Shown here in pieces: positions 7,720 to 13,909 of a stretch of DNA of 13,909 nt (position 1 is its first letter; each line of letters begins with the position of its first letter). The notes under the pieces are model-generated. The model did not search any database, was not told where the DNA came from, and saw only the letters and a program-made list of their open reading frames with translations. Origin of the DNA: Serpentinimonas sp. (lineage in GTDB: Bacteria; Pseudomonadota; Gammaproteobacteria; Burkholderiales; Burkholderiaceae_C); NCBI GenBank assembly GCA_025458665.1, contig JALOSG010000048.1, forward strand, positions 1 through 13,909. The letters are read 5' to 3'. The position numbers were made by a program, and so were the translations under genes.

Positions 7720-8580
7720 ATGAGCGAACCCCGCAACCCCGTCCCCGAGCCTACGGCCAGCACTGCACCAGCTGGTCTGTTCGTACCCGTGCGCGGCAAG
7801 GTCATGGCCATCACCAGCGGCAAAGGCGGTGTCGGCAAGACTTTTGTCTCAGCCAACCTGGCGGCAGCGCTGACGAGGCGCGGGCTGAAGGTGCTGGTGC
7901 TCGACGCCGACCTCGGATTGGCCAATCTCGATGTGGTTCTCAACCTCTACCCGAAGATCACGCTGCACGATGTGTTCAGCGGCAAGGCCACGCTGGATGA
8001 CGCCATCATCAAGGCGCCGGGCGGCTTCTCGGTGATTCTGGCGGGTTCGGGGCTGGTGGAGTATTCCCGCCTCACGCTGGAGATTCGGGAAGAGTTCCTC
8101 AAGCTGATGAACGACATCGTCCCGCGTTACGACGTGGTGCTGCTGGACACCGGGGCGGGCATTTCCGATGTGGTGCTGTTCGCCATTTCGCTGGCTTCCG
8201 AGGTGCTGATGGTGGCCACGCCCGAACCCACTTCATTGACCGACGCCTATGCCACCATCAAGGTGTTGGCCGCCCAGCAAGGGCGCCAGACCGTGCGTCT
8301 GATCGTGAACCAGACCGTGCGCCCGGGCGATGGCAAGAACATCGTGAACCAGCTTCAGCAGGTTCTCAATCGCTTTCTGGGCGCGGGTGCGGCGGCCGCA
8401 GGCACACAGGTGGTCCGGCTGCTGCATGTGGGCGATATTCCGGTGGACCAGTCTGTGAAAGAGGCGGTGATGCGCCGCCAGCTCCTGCTGACGCACACAC
8501 CGGGCTCGCCGGCGGCACTGGCGGTGGGGCAAATCGCTGGCCGGATAGAGGACACCGTGCTCTCGGCCGAGGGGCGCTGA
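7720..8580 (+). CDS. MinD/ParA-type P-loop ATPase, FleN/FlhG-like
   Basis: The 286-residue cytoplasmic ATPase is of the deviant Walker A class. It has SGKGGVGKT (33-41, signature Lys35), LDADLGLANLDVVL (61-74) as the second loop, Walker B VVLLDTGAGISD (139-150) and EPTSLTDAYATIKVL (169-183). The last two are much closer to FleN/FlhG flagellar-number regulators than to chromosomal ParA, and the C-terminal IPVDQSVKEAV also fits. FlhG proteins restrict polar flagellar number; FleN acts with the c-di-GMP-binding regulator FleQ. The canonical DQAxxLR activation motif of many FlhG proteins is absent from its Pro/Ala-rich N-terminus, and no flhF, fliA or other flagellar gene is in the window. It sits between a GGDEF and an HDOD gene, with 25-bp gaps. 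The nearest Shine-Dalgarno-like GAGG is 16 nt upstream. Confidence 0.85.
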   Translation: MSEPRNPVPEPTASTAPAGLFVPVRGKVMAITSGKGGVGKTFVSANLAAALTRRGLKVLVLDADLGLANLDVVLNLYPKITLHDVFSGKATLDDAIIKAPGGFSVILAGSGLVEYSRLTLEIREEFLKLMNDIVPRYDVVLLDTGAGISDVVLFAISLASEVLMVATPEPTSLTDAYATIKVLAAQQGRQTVRLIVNQTVRPGDGKNIVNQLQQVLNRFLGAGAAAAGTQVVRLLHVGDIPVDQSVKEAVMRRQLLLTHTPGSPAALAVGQIAGRIEDTVLSAEGR

Positions 8581-8605
8581 GCCCGCTGGGCACAGCAAGG
8601 CCGCC

Positions 8606-10537
8606 GTGTTACCCACTGAACCCAGCCCTATCGAAAGTCCGGTGCGTCCGGACGATCCAGCGCCCGATGCTGTGCGACAGGCCTTGAGGCAGTGGGCGGA
8701 CGCTGATGCCGATACCCTGCCCACGCTGGAAGAGGCGGCTTTGCAGGTTGTGAATCTTCTCTGGGGCAGTCTGGCCGATGAGCGGGCCTTGCCCATTGCC
8801 AGCCTGCTTGCACCCGGTCATTCGGACCTCCCCGATCACCTCGAACTCGACGCCAGCCTGCGCGCCTTGCTCTACCGCGCGCTGTGCGCGCTGCCCGAGG
8901 AGCGGTTTGCCAGCGCAGCCCCTTTCATTGCAGCGCTGCAAGACTGGCTGGACCAGCGTACCGCCCTGGATGCGCTGGAGACAGGCCCCGCCCCGCTCGA
9001 GTCTGGGCTGGACACGCCGCTGCGGGCGGTGAATCCGGTGCTGCAGACCTTGCTGGCACGCATGCGCCGCCAGAGTGACTTCCCCGGGCTGACTGCCCAG
9101 ATTGTGAAGATCCAGCGGCTGGCCAGTTCGGAGAATGAAAACCTCAACCACCTCACCAACGAAATCCTGGAGGACGTGGCGCTCACCAACAAGCTGTTGC
9201 GGTTGGTGAATTCGGCGCGCTTTGCGCACCTGGGTGGTGACATCAGCACGGTGTCGCGGGCGGTCAGCCTGATCGGTTTTGCCGAGGTGCGCAACATTGC
9301 CATGAGTCTGGTGTTGCTGGAGCACATGCACAACAAGGCGCATGCCGAGCAGATCAAGACCGAGTTTCTGCGCGCCATGTTCGCCGGCACTTACGCTTCG
9401 GAGTTGTGCAAAACCCCGGCTGAGCAGGAGGAGGCCTTCATTGGTGCCATGTTCCAAAGCCTGGGGCGCCTGCTGTGCGAGTTCTACTTTCCGCAGGAGG
9501 CCAACCGTATCCGGCTGATGCTGGCCGAGGCACCCGCCACCACGCTGGATCAGGCTTCCCGGCGCGTGCTGGGGCTTGGCTTTGAGGAGCTGGCGCTGGG
9601 GGTGGCAGACGTCTGGCGACTGCCACGCAGCATGCAGCGCCTCATGCGGCGCAAGGAGGGCCCTCCGCCCAGCCGCCCCCTGACCGATGCACTGGAACGC
9701 CTGCGCTGGGTGGCCACGGCAGGCAATGAGGCGGCCGACGCCCTGTTGCGCGCTGGCCCCGAACACTCGCTACGGCAGCTGGAGCGGCTGGCCCAACGCT
9801 ATGCCAGCAGCCTGGATTACACCCCGCAGGCTCTGGTGCAGTTGGGGCTGAGCGCCAGCGACAAGATGGCTGCTGCAGTGCAGGCCATGGAACTGGAGGT
9901 GGCGCCGGACTCGCCCGCACTGACCCTGTTGCGGGCGGGGCAGGTGCTTGCAGCGGATGTGCCCGCCAACCTGCCCGCCAACCTGCCCATGCGCGCCGCT
10001 GCGCCGCTGGCGCACGAACCCGCGTCGGCGGTGGATCTGTTGGCCACCGGGGTACAAGACGTGACCCAGGCCATGGTGGATGGTGGCTCCGTGAACGATG
10101 TGCTGCGCATGATTGCCGAAACCATGTTCCGCGCCATGCAGTTTCAGCGTGTATTGCTGTGCCTGAGAGATGCGGGGACAGAGCAATTGGTAGGGCGTCT
10201 GTGCCTGGGCCGCGATGCGCTTCGGGTGCAACCCATGTTCCGCATCGACCTCAAGGCGCCCGACAACCTGTTCAGTGCCGTGGCCCTGAAGGGCGTGGAT
10301 ACCTTGATCCGCGATGCCCGCTCGCCGAACGTGGCCGCGCGCCTTCCGGGCTGGTACCTGCGTGGTGTGCAAGCCGCCTCATTCCTCCTGCTGCCGCTGC
10401 AGGGGGCGGGTGGTACCTTTGGTCTCATCTACGCCGACCATGCGGAACCCCAGCGGGCCGACTTCCACGAGCGCGAGTTGGCCCTCCTCAAGAGCCTGCG
10501 CAACCAGGCGGTCATGGCGCTGCGGCAATTGCGCTGA
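8606..10537 (+). CDS. HDOD-GAF signalling protein with kinase-tail-like N-terminus
   Basis: The 643-residue soluble protein has an HDOD domain at about 145-345: FPGLTAQIVKIQRLASSENE (159-178), LTNKLLRLVNSARF (193-206), VSRAVSLIGFAEVRNIAMSL (216-235). HDOD domains are HD-superfamily relatives lacking the catalytic HD pair and serve as signalling modules. A C-terminal GAF-like domain spans about 475-643 (VNDVLRMIAETMFRAMQFQR, then LLPLQGAGGTFGLIYAD). Residues 80-116 (ASLRALLYRALCALPEERF, then SAAPFIAALQDWL) read like the last helices of a bacterial Ser/Thr kinase domain, but the nucleotide-binding and catalytic lobes are missing. The linker contains the short repeat PANLPANLP (453-461). The GTG at 8606 has AGCAAGG 5 nt upstream. 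It is the last gene of the GGDEF-FleN-like-HDOD unit. Ligand and partner are unknown. Confidence 0.85.
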   Translation: MLPTEPSPIESPVRPDDPAPDAVRQALRQWADADADTLPTLEEAALQVVNLLWGSLADERALPIASLLAPGHSDLPDHLELDASLRALLYRALCALPEERFASAAPFIAALQDWLDQRTALDALETGPAPLESGLDTPLRAVNPVLQTLLARMRRQSDFPGLTAQIVKIQRLASSENENLNHLTNEILEDVALTNKLLRLVNSARFAHLGGDISTVSRAVSLIGFAEVRNIAMSLVLLEHMHNKAHAEQIKTEFLRAMFAGTYASELCKTPAEQEEAFIGAMFQSLGRLLCEFYFPQEANRIRLMLAEAPATTLDQASRRVLGLGFEELALGVADVWRLPRSMQRLMRRKEGPPPSRPLTDALERLRWVATAGNEAADALLRAGPEHSLRQLERLAQRYASSLDYTPQALVQLGLSASDKMAAAVQAMELEVAPDSPALTLLRAGQVLAADVPANLPANLPMRAAAPLAHEPASAVDLLATGVQDVTQAMVDGGSVNDVLRMIAETMFRAMQFQRVLLCLRDAGTEQLVGRLCLGRDALRVQPMFRIDLKAPDNLFSAVALKGVDTLIRDARSPNVAARLPGWYLRGVQAASFLLLPLQGAGGTFGLIYADHAEPQRADFHERELALLKSLRNQAVMALRQLR

Positions 10538-10564
10538 GTCAAGGGCTGGTCTTGCGGCCTCGCC

Positions 10565-10570
10565 TATGAT
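10565..10570 (+). promoter_or_regulatory. Candidate -10 box for the DUF1840 gene
   Basis: TATGAT in the context GCCTATGATGGG lies 26 bp before the DUF1840 start codon, in the 59-bp gap after the HDOD gene. No good -35 hexamer is seen at 16-18 bp. Confidence 0.25.
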
Positions 10571-10596
10571 GGGACGAGCCAACCAAGGAGAACGCC

Positions 10597-10920
10597 ATGC
10601 TCTACCGATTCAAGTCCAAGGCGGCCGGCGACGTGGTGATGCTGGAGCCCAACGGCAAGCAACTGCTCGAGATTCTGGGTAAAGACCCCAGCCGGCCAGG
10701 CATCATCCTGCCCGAACAACTGCCAGCGGCGGTGGCCGCACTGAAGGCCGCCGTGCAGGCGGCCGAGGCCGTAGCCGCCAGCAAGAAGCAAGAGGCGCAG
10801 GAAAGCGGTGACGACGAGCCCGAGCCCGACCGTGTCAGCCTGCGTACCCGTGTGGCACCGTTCATCGAACTGCTGCAGCACAGCATCCGCGAGAACACCG
10901 AAGTGGTCTGGGGCATCTGA
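10597..10920 (+). CDS. DUF1840 domain-containing protein
   Basis: The 107-residue protein matches the DUF1840 family as I know it: MLYRFKSKAAGDVVMLEPNG (1-20), then GKDPSRPGIILPEQLPAAVAAL (28-49) and the C-terminal RVAPFIELLQHSIRENTEVVWG (85-106). The middle (about 50-80) is an Ala/Lys/Glu-rich, acidic, probably disordered linker. Length is normal for the family. AAGGAG sits 6 nt before the ATG, a strong Shine-Dalgarno. The family is small, largely proteobacterial and of unknown function. It follows the HDOD gene by 59 bp with its own candidate -10 box, so it is probably a separate gene, and it converges with the small minus-strand gene beyond it. Confidence 0.9.
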   Translation: MLYRFKSKAAGDVVMLEPNGKQLLEILGKDPSRPGIILPEQLPAAVAALKAAVQAAEAVAASKKQEAQESGDDEPEPDRVSLRTRVAPFIELLQHSIRENTEVVWGI

Positions 10921-10923
10921 GCC

Positions 10924-10940
10924 CCTGGCTCACGGCCAGG
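10924..10940. terminator. Candidate hairpin between convergent genes
   Basis: A 6-bp stem CCTGGC / GCCAGG with a 5-nt loop (TCACG) fills the 20-bp gap between the DUF1840 stop (10920) and the minus-strand stop (10941). There is no T-run on either strand, so at best it is a weak shared 3'-end structure. Confidence 0.35.
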
Positions 10941-11312
10941 CTAGCGGCTTTCTGCCCATTCCCGGAGCCGGACCCCAGGCAGACAACCCAGTGCCAGCGC
11001 CAGGGCATTGGCATGCGACACCACACCCGTATCCCAGGTGCTGTGTGCCTGCCCGATGCATGCCGAGGTGTGCGCCACGGTGCAGGCGGCCAGTCCGGCC
11101 TCCTGCATCTGGCTGAGAGCGGCAATGCCCGCGCCGTCCTTGCCGACGCCAGCGTCATTGAACACGCTGAGCCAGGGGCGCGCCGCGATGGCGTAGCCGC
11201 CAGCGCTCAGGCCTCCGTGTGATCCACTCACTGCGAGGCAGCCCGCATCCTGTGGCCCAAGTTCGGTGATCGAGTCGACCAGCCGCAGTGGATGTGCTGT
11301 CAGGGTTGTCAT
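10941..11312 (-). CDS. Conserved-looking small hypothetical protein
   Basis: The 123-residue protein belongs to no family I can name. I judge it a real gene because its codon use is consistent, it fills the gap between flanking genes, and its composition is protein-like with Gly/His/Asp-rich strings typical of conserved loops: CLAVSGSHGGLSAGGYA (25-41), FNDAGVGKDGAGIAAL (51-66), HTSACIGQAHSTWDTGVVSH (80-99). No signal peptide or membrane helix is evident. The regularly spaced Gly, Asp and His residues suggest a ligand site, but I will not assign a function. The ATG at 11312 has no Shine-Dalgarno (upstream TTATTCCCCCA) and lies about 10 bp after the receptor gene's terminator, so it may be expressed by read-through, or start elsewhere. 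A next-best start would lose conserved-looking sequence. Confidence 0.65.
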   Translation of the reverse strand: MTTLTAHPLRLVDSITELGPQDAGCLAVSGSHGGLSAGGYAIAARPWLSVFNDAGVGKDGAGIAALSQMQEAGLAACTVAHTSACIGQAHSTWDTGVVSHANALALALGCLPGVRLREWAESR

Positions 11313-11321
11313 TGGGGGAAT

Positions 11322-11356
11322 AAAAAAACCGCCCGTACACCAAGGCGTGCGGGCGG
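11322..11356 (-). terminator. Rho-independent terminator of the Bug receptor gene
   Basis: Read on the minus strand, CCGCCCG (11356-11350) pairs with CGGGCGG (11335-11329). An inner CAC/GTG extension is offset by a TA bulge, and the stem is followed directly by seven Ts (11328-11322). It starts 34 bp after the receptor gene stop. It is the only classical intrinsic terminator I see in the window. Confidence 0.88.
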
Positions 11357-11390
11357 GGGTTCCGGGCCGTGCAGCCCGGGACGCAGGGGT

Positions 11391-12377
11391 TCAGTCTGCG
11401 TACTGGCCCGCGGCGTCAATGACTTTCTTCAGCGCATCGATCTGCTGGGCCACGAAGGCTTTGTGGCCGGCCGGGGTGACGCGGTTGTCGGTCACCACGA
11501 TGGCGCCCAGCGCTTCTTGTTTGGCAATGAACTCGGGGTCTTTCAGGGCAGCGCGCAGGGCGGTGTTCAGCTTCTCCAGCACCGGGGCGGGCGTGCCTTT
11601 GGGGGCGTACATGCCGTGCCAGATGGTCAGGTTGAAGTTGCGCAGGCCCATCTCGTGCAGGCTGGGGTAGTCCTTGAGCAGCTTGTGGTTGGCCATGCGC
11701 TCCTTGGTGGTGACGGCGAAGGCCTTCACGCGGCCAGCTTCGATCTGGCTGGTGGTGCTGGTCGTCTGGTCACACATCACGTCCACTGTGCCTGCAATCA
11801 GGTCGTTCATGGCCGGGCCGGTGCCGCGGTAGGCGATGGTCTGCATGGAGCTTTCCAGCTTCACGGCCGATTGCCACATCAGGCCGCACAGGTGGGAAGC
11901 AGAACCCAGACCCGCGTGGGCCAGGTTGAGCTTGCCGCCGTTGGCGCGGATGTAGGCCTCGAAGTCGCGGTAGGTGTTGGCAGGCAGCTTGGGGCTGCCC
12001 AGCATGGTCATGGGCACGTCGTTGATCATGCCCACGTACTCGAAGTCTTCCAGCGCCTTGAAGGGCAGGCGGCGGTACAGGCCAGCGGTGGCAGCCATGC
12101 CAATGTGCCAGACCAGCAGCGTGTGGCCGTCGGGCTCTGCACGCGCCACCTTGTTGGCACCGATGGTGCCGCCGGCGCCCGCAGCGTTGTCCACCACGAT
12201 GGTGACGTTGCCGCCCAGCTGTTTGCGCATGGCTTCAGCCAGTTGGCGCGCCACGGTGTCGGTGGGGCCGCCTGCCGCAAACGGGACCACGAAAGTGATC
12301 GGCTTGGTGGGGAAGGTCTGGGCCGAAACCGTCAGGGCGGTGCTGGCAGCCAGTGCGAAGGTAAGCAGTTTTTTCAT
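11391..12377 (-). CDS. Bug/TctC-family periplasmic solute-binding protein
   Basis: The 328-residue exported receptor belongs to the Bug family, which binds carboxylates and similar solutes for tripartite tricarboxylate transport or sensing. A Sec signal peptide is clear: MKKLLTFALAASTALTVSA with probable cleavage after Ala19. The mature N-terminus has the family motif PITFVVPFAAGGPTDTVARQ (26-45), whose GGPTDxxAR contributes to ligand binding, followed by VVDNAAGAGGTIGANKVA. Length is typical. I chose the ATG at 12377 because it has GGAGA 5 nt upstream and gives a proper signal peptide; a longer frame back to 12416 does not. No TctA or TctB membrane genes are nearby, so it is an orphan receptor, common in Burkholderiales. 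The neighbouring PaaK-like ligase may hint at an aromatic or organic acid ligand, but this is weak. Confidence 0.93.
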   Translation of the reverse strand: MKKLLTFALAASTALTVSAQTFPTKPITFVVPFAAGGPTDTVARQLAEAMRKQLGGNVTIVVDNAAGAGGTIGANKVARAEPDGHTLLVWHIGMAATAGLYRRLPFKALEDFEYVGMINDVPMTMLGSPKLPANTYRDFEAYIRANGGKLNLAHAGLGSASHLCGLMWQSAVKLESSMQTIAYRGTGPAMNDLIAGTVDVMCDQTTSTTSQIEAGRVKAFAVTTKERMANHKLLKDYPSLHEMGLRNFNLTIWHGMYAPKGTPAPVLEKLNTALRAALKDPEFIAKQEALGAIVVTDNRVTPAGHKAFVAQQIDALKKVIDAAGQYAD

Positions 12378-12437
12378 CGGCGTCTCCGGGTTATGGATGC
12401 TGCATGTTAGCGGCAAGCGTGCCCAAAGCGATCCCGG

Positions 12438-12451
12438 AAACTACTTAGTTT
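12438..12451. promoter_or_regulatory. 14-bp AT-rich palindrome upstream of the receptor gene
   Basis: AAACTACTTAGTTT (arms AAACTA / TAGTTT, 2-bp centre) is a perfect inverted repeat in otherwise GC-rich DNA. It lies 61 bp upstream of the Bug receptor start and 31 bp after the ligase stop, and is followed by a second small palindrome TGGCGCCA (12451-12458). It may be a regulator binding site. No clear -10/-35 pair could be placed next to it. Confidence 0.35.
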
Positions 12452-12481
12452 GGCGCCACAAAGGGCCCAAAGGCGTTGCCG

Positions 12482-13780
12482 TTACTGGTAAGTCCGGGCG
12501 TCTTCGATCACTTTGCCGTCGTTGGGGAGGCTGCCAGCCGTGGCAAACACGATGTTCCCGCGCAACTTGGTCACGTCCCGGAGGGCGGATTCCAGGACCG
12601 CCCGCAGCGCCGACTGGGACTCGGCTTCGCTCTCTGCGGAGCCTACCTCTACGTGCAGGTGCATCTGGTCGTTGGCCATTTCGCCGCTCACCACCAGGCG
12701 GGCCCGCAGTACACCGGGGCAACGGCGGGCCACTTCGGCTACCTGGGCTGGGTGGACGAACATGCCGCGGACCTTGGTGGTCTGGTCGGCGCGGCCCAGC
12801 CAGCCACGGATACGGGTGTTGGTGCGTCCTGTAGGGCATGTGCCGGGCAGCACAGCAGAAAGGTCTCCGGTGCCAAAGCGTACCAGCGGGTAGTCCGGGT
12901 TGAGCACCGTCACTACCACCTCGCCCACCTCGCCCTCGGGGACCGGGTCTGGCGTACCGGGGCGGACAATTTCCACAATCACCTGCTCGTCCAGCACCAG
13001 GCCTTCGCGGGCCGAGGTTTCGTAGGCAATCAGGCCCACGTCGGCCGTGGCGTAACACTGGTAGCCGGCGACACCTCGCTCGGCCAGCCAGTCGCGCAGG
13101 GAAGGCGGAAACGCCTCGCCCGACACCAGCGCCTTGGTGATGGAGGGCTGGAAGCCCAGTTCCGCGGCTTTTTCCAGCAGGATTTTCAGGAAGCTGGGTG
13201 TGCCGGTGTAGCCCACGGGCCGCAAGTCGGCCATGGCGGCGAGCTGCTGTTCGGTGTTGCCTACACCGCCCGGGAACACGGTGCAGCCCAGGGCGTGGGC
13301 GCCGCTTTCCATGATCCAGGCGCCCGGCGTGAGGTGGTAGCTGAAGCAGTTGTGGATCAGGTCGCCGGCCTCGAAGCCCGCCGCTGCCAGCGCGCGGGCA
13401 GAGCGCCAGTAATCGGCCGCGTGCCCTTCGGGTTCGTAAATGGGCCCGGGGGACTGGTAGATGCGCCGCGCCGCGCGGGCGCCTTGTACGGCAGAGGCAC
13501 TGCGGCCGCGCCAGCCGGTCCAGCCTATGGTGGAAAAGCCACCCAGCGGGTCGGTGGCGCGCTCCGCCTTCTGGCGGTCCAGCAATTCCTGTTTGCGCAG
13601 CACCGGCAGACGGGCCAGCGCCTCGCGGCTGCAAATGCTGGCGGCATCCACGCCGGCCAGCAACTCGGCGTAGGCGGCGCTGTGTTGCTGGGCGTGGGCC
13701 ACTTGCCGGGGCAAAGCCGCCATGAGTGCCGCTTCGCGTTCGGCGGGGGCGCGGGTTTCCAGTGTGTCCAGATGGGGCAT
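12482..13780 (-). CDS. PaaK-like adenylate-forming CoA ligase (phenylacetate-CoA ligase family)
   Basis: The 432-residue cytoplasmic protein matches the PaaK family, which activates aryl or other carboxylic acids to CoA thioesters through an acyl-adenylate. Supporting strings are GYTGTPSFLKILLEKA (190-205), ALVSGEAFPPSLRDWL (217-232), the domain hinge PLVRFGTGDLSAV (298-310), GRADQTTKVRGMFVHPAQV (329-347) and a C-terminal LPNDGKVIEDART (418-430) with the probable catalytic Lys423. The Ser/Gly/Thr-rich ATP loop usual near residues 82-100 (SSGTTGxPT in PaaK) is not seen; instead the protein has IGWTGWRGRSAS, then RIYQSPGPIYEPEG. This resembles a divergent subgroup rather than true PaaK, so the substrate is uncertain. 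The ATG at 13780 lacks a Shine-Dalgarno and follows a pyrimidine-rich leader. The receptor gene lies 104 bp downstream. Confidence 0.85.
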   Translation of the reverse strand: MPHLDTLETRAPAEREAALMAALPRQVAHAQQHSAAYAELLAGVDAASICSREALARLPVLRKQELLDRQKAERATDPLGGFSTIGWTGWRGRSASAVQGARAARRIYQSPGPIYEPEGHAADYWRSARALAAAGFEAGDLIHNCFSYHLTPGAWIMESGAHALGCTVFPGGVGNTEQQLAAMADLRPVGYTGTPSFLKILLEKAAELGFQPSITKALVSGEAFPPSLRDWLAERGVAGYQCYATADVGLIAYETSAREGLVLDEQVIVEIVRPGTPDPVPEGEVGEVVVTVLNPDYPLVRFGTGDLSAVLPGTCPTGRTNTRIRGWLGRADQTTKVRGMFVHPAQVAEVARRCPGVLRARLVVSGEMANDQMHLHVEVGSAESEAESQSALRAVLESALRDVTKLRGNIVFATAGSLPNDGKVIEDARTYQ

Positions 13781-13852
13781 GGGGGTAAGGGAACGGACAG
13801 TGAAGGCAGGAGAGCCGGAAGAGAAGGGGGAGAAACCCAGGTGGCAGCAACG

Positions 13853-13909
13853 TCAGGCCAGCCAGCGCTTGCGCCGCTTGTAGCTCTTCACATCGCGGAA
13901 GGACTTGCG
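13853..13909 (-). CDS. C-terminal end of an unidentified protein (partial)
   Basis: On the minus strand the frame from the window edge gives 18 residues (RKSFRDVKSYKRRKRWLA) and a TGA stop at 13855-13853. The tail is strongly basic. It is codirectional with the ligase gene, whose start is 72 bp downstream, so the two may share a transcript. The fragment is too short to assign; an adjacent transporter component would be common beside such ligases, but this is a guess. Confidence 0.5.
   Translation of the reverse strand, partial: RKSFRDVKSYKRRKRWLA

Noticed and set aside
7706..7723. Five-codon frame (ATG ACG ACC ACA CCA TGA) whose stop overlaps the FleN-like ATG
   Set aside because: It looks like a coupling minicistron, but the only ribosome-site-like GAGG is 2 nt from its ATG, too close to work. 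The overlap is likely chance.
9958..9988. Short tandem DNA repeat encoding PANLPANLP in the HDOD-GAF linker
   Set aside because: Only two copies of 12 bp in a low-complexity linker; too little to call a repeat element.
11292..12410. Long plus-strand open frame (372 codons) opposite the Bug receptor gene
   Set aside because: It is antisense to a clearly real secreted receptor; the Gly/His/Val-rich composition is typical of GC-rich antisense frames.
12441..13850. 469-codon minus-strand frame overlapping the PaaK-like gene
   Set aside because: It is Arg/Pro/Gly-rich and out of frame with the recognised ligase; a frame shadow.

Overview
The window is high-GC DNA with Shine-Dalgarno-led, tightly packed genes. 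Its gene content (a Bug-type solute receptor, a DUF1840 protein, a PaaK-like ligase, a LIV-type ABC operon, and RpoH preceded by a CIRCE element) points to a betaproteobacterium of the order Burkholderiales, most likely Comamonadaceae (Acidovorax/Hydrogenophaga/Rhodoferax-like). This assignment rests on protein and promoter style only. I see no insertion sequence, phage gene, CRISPR array, tRNA or rRNA. No stretch longer than about 160 bp lacks a gene.

Left block (1-2684, + strand): the end of livH, then livM, livG and livF, the inner-membrane and ATPase parts of a branched-chain amino acid type (HAAT) ABC importer. The binding protein is not in the window. A GC-rich hairpin follows, then lysS (class II lysyl-tRNA synthetase, 2806-4401). 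lysS converges with rpoH (minus strand, 4412-5353), leaving only 10 bp between the stop codons and a perfect 20-bp palindrome over the junction. Upstream of rpoH is a perfect CIRCE inverted repeat (5405-5431) overlapping a plausible sigma-70 promoter. This implies HrcA repression of the heat-shock sigma factor gene itself.

Central block (5486-10537): a signalling cluster. A degenerate HD-GYP protein (minus) is divergent from a three-gene unit (plus): a GGDEF diguanylate cyclase with an intact active site and I-site, a MinD/FleN(FlhG)-like P-loop ATPase, and an HDOD-GAF protein whose N-terminus resembles the tail of a Ser/Thr kinase domain. The intergenic gaps in the three-gene unit are 25 bp each, so they probably form one transcript. 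Together they suggest a c-di-GMP-linked regulatory module, perhaps for flagella, motility or cell poles. This is the most interesting candidate system here, but its function is inference. The divergent promoter region holds repeated CCAGCG half-sites between two candidate -10 boxes.

Right block (10597-13909): a DUF1840 gene (plus) converges with a small uncharacterised gene (minus, 10941-11312). That gene begins about 10 bp after the strong Rho-independent terminator of a Bug-family (TctC-like) periplasmic receptor gene (11391-12377, minus). Upstream is a PaaK-like adenylate-forming ligase gene (12482-13780, minus) that lacks the canonical Ser/Gly/Thr-rich ATP loop, and then the last 18 codons of another minus-strand gene at the window edge.
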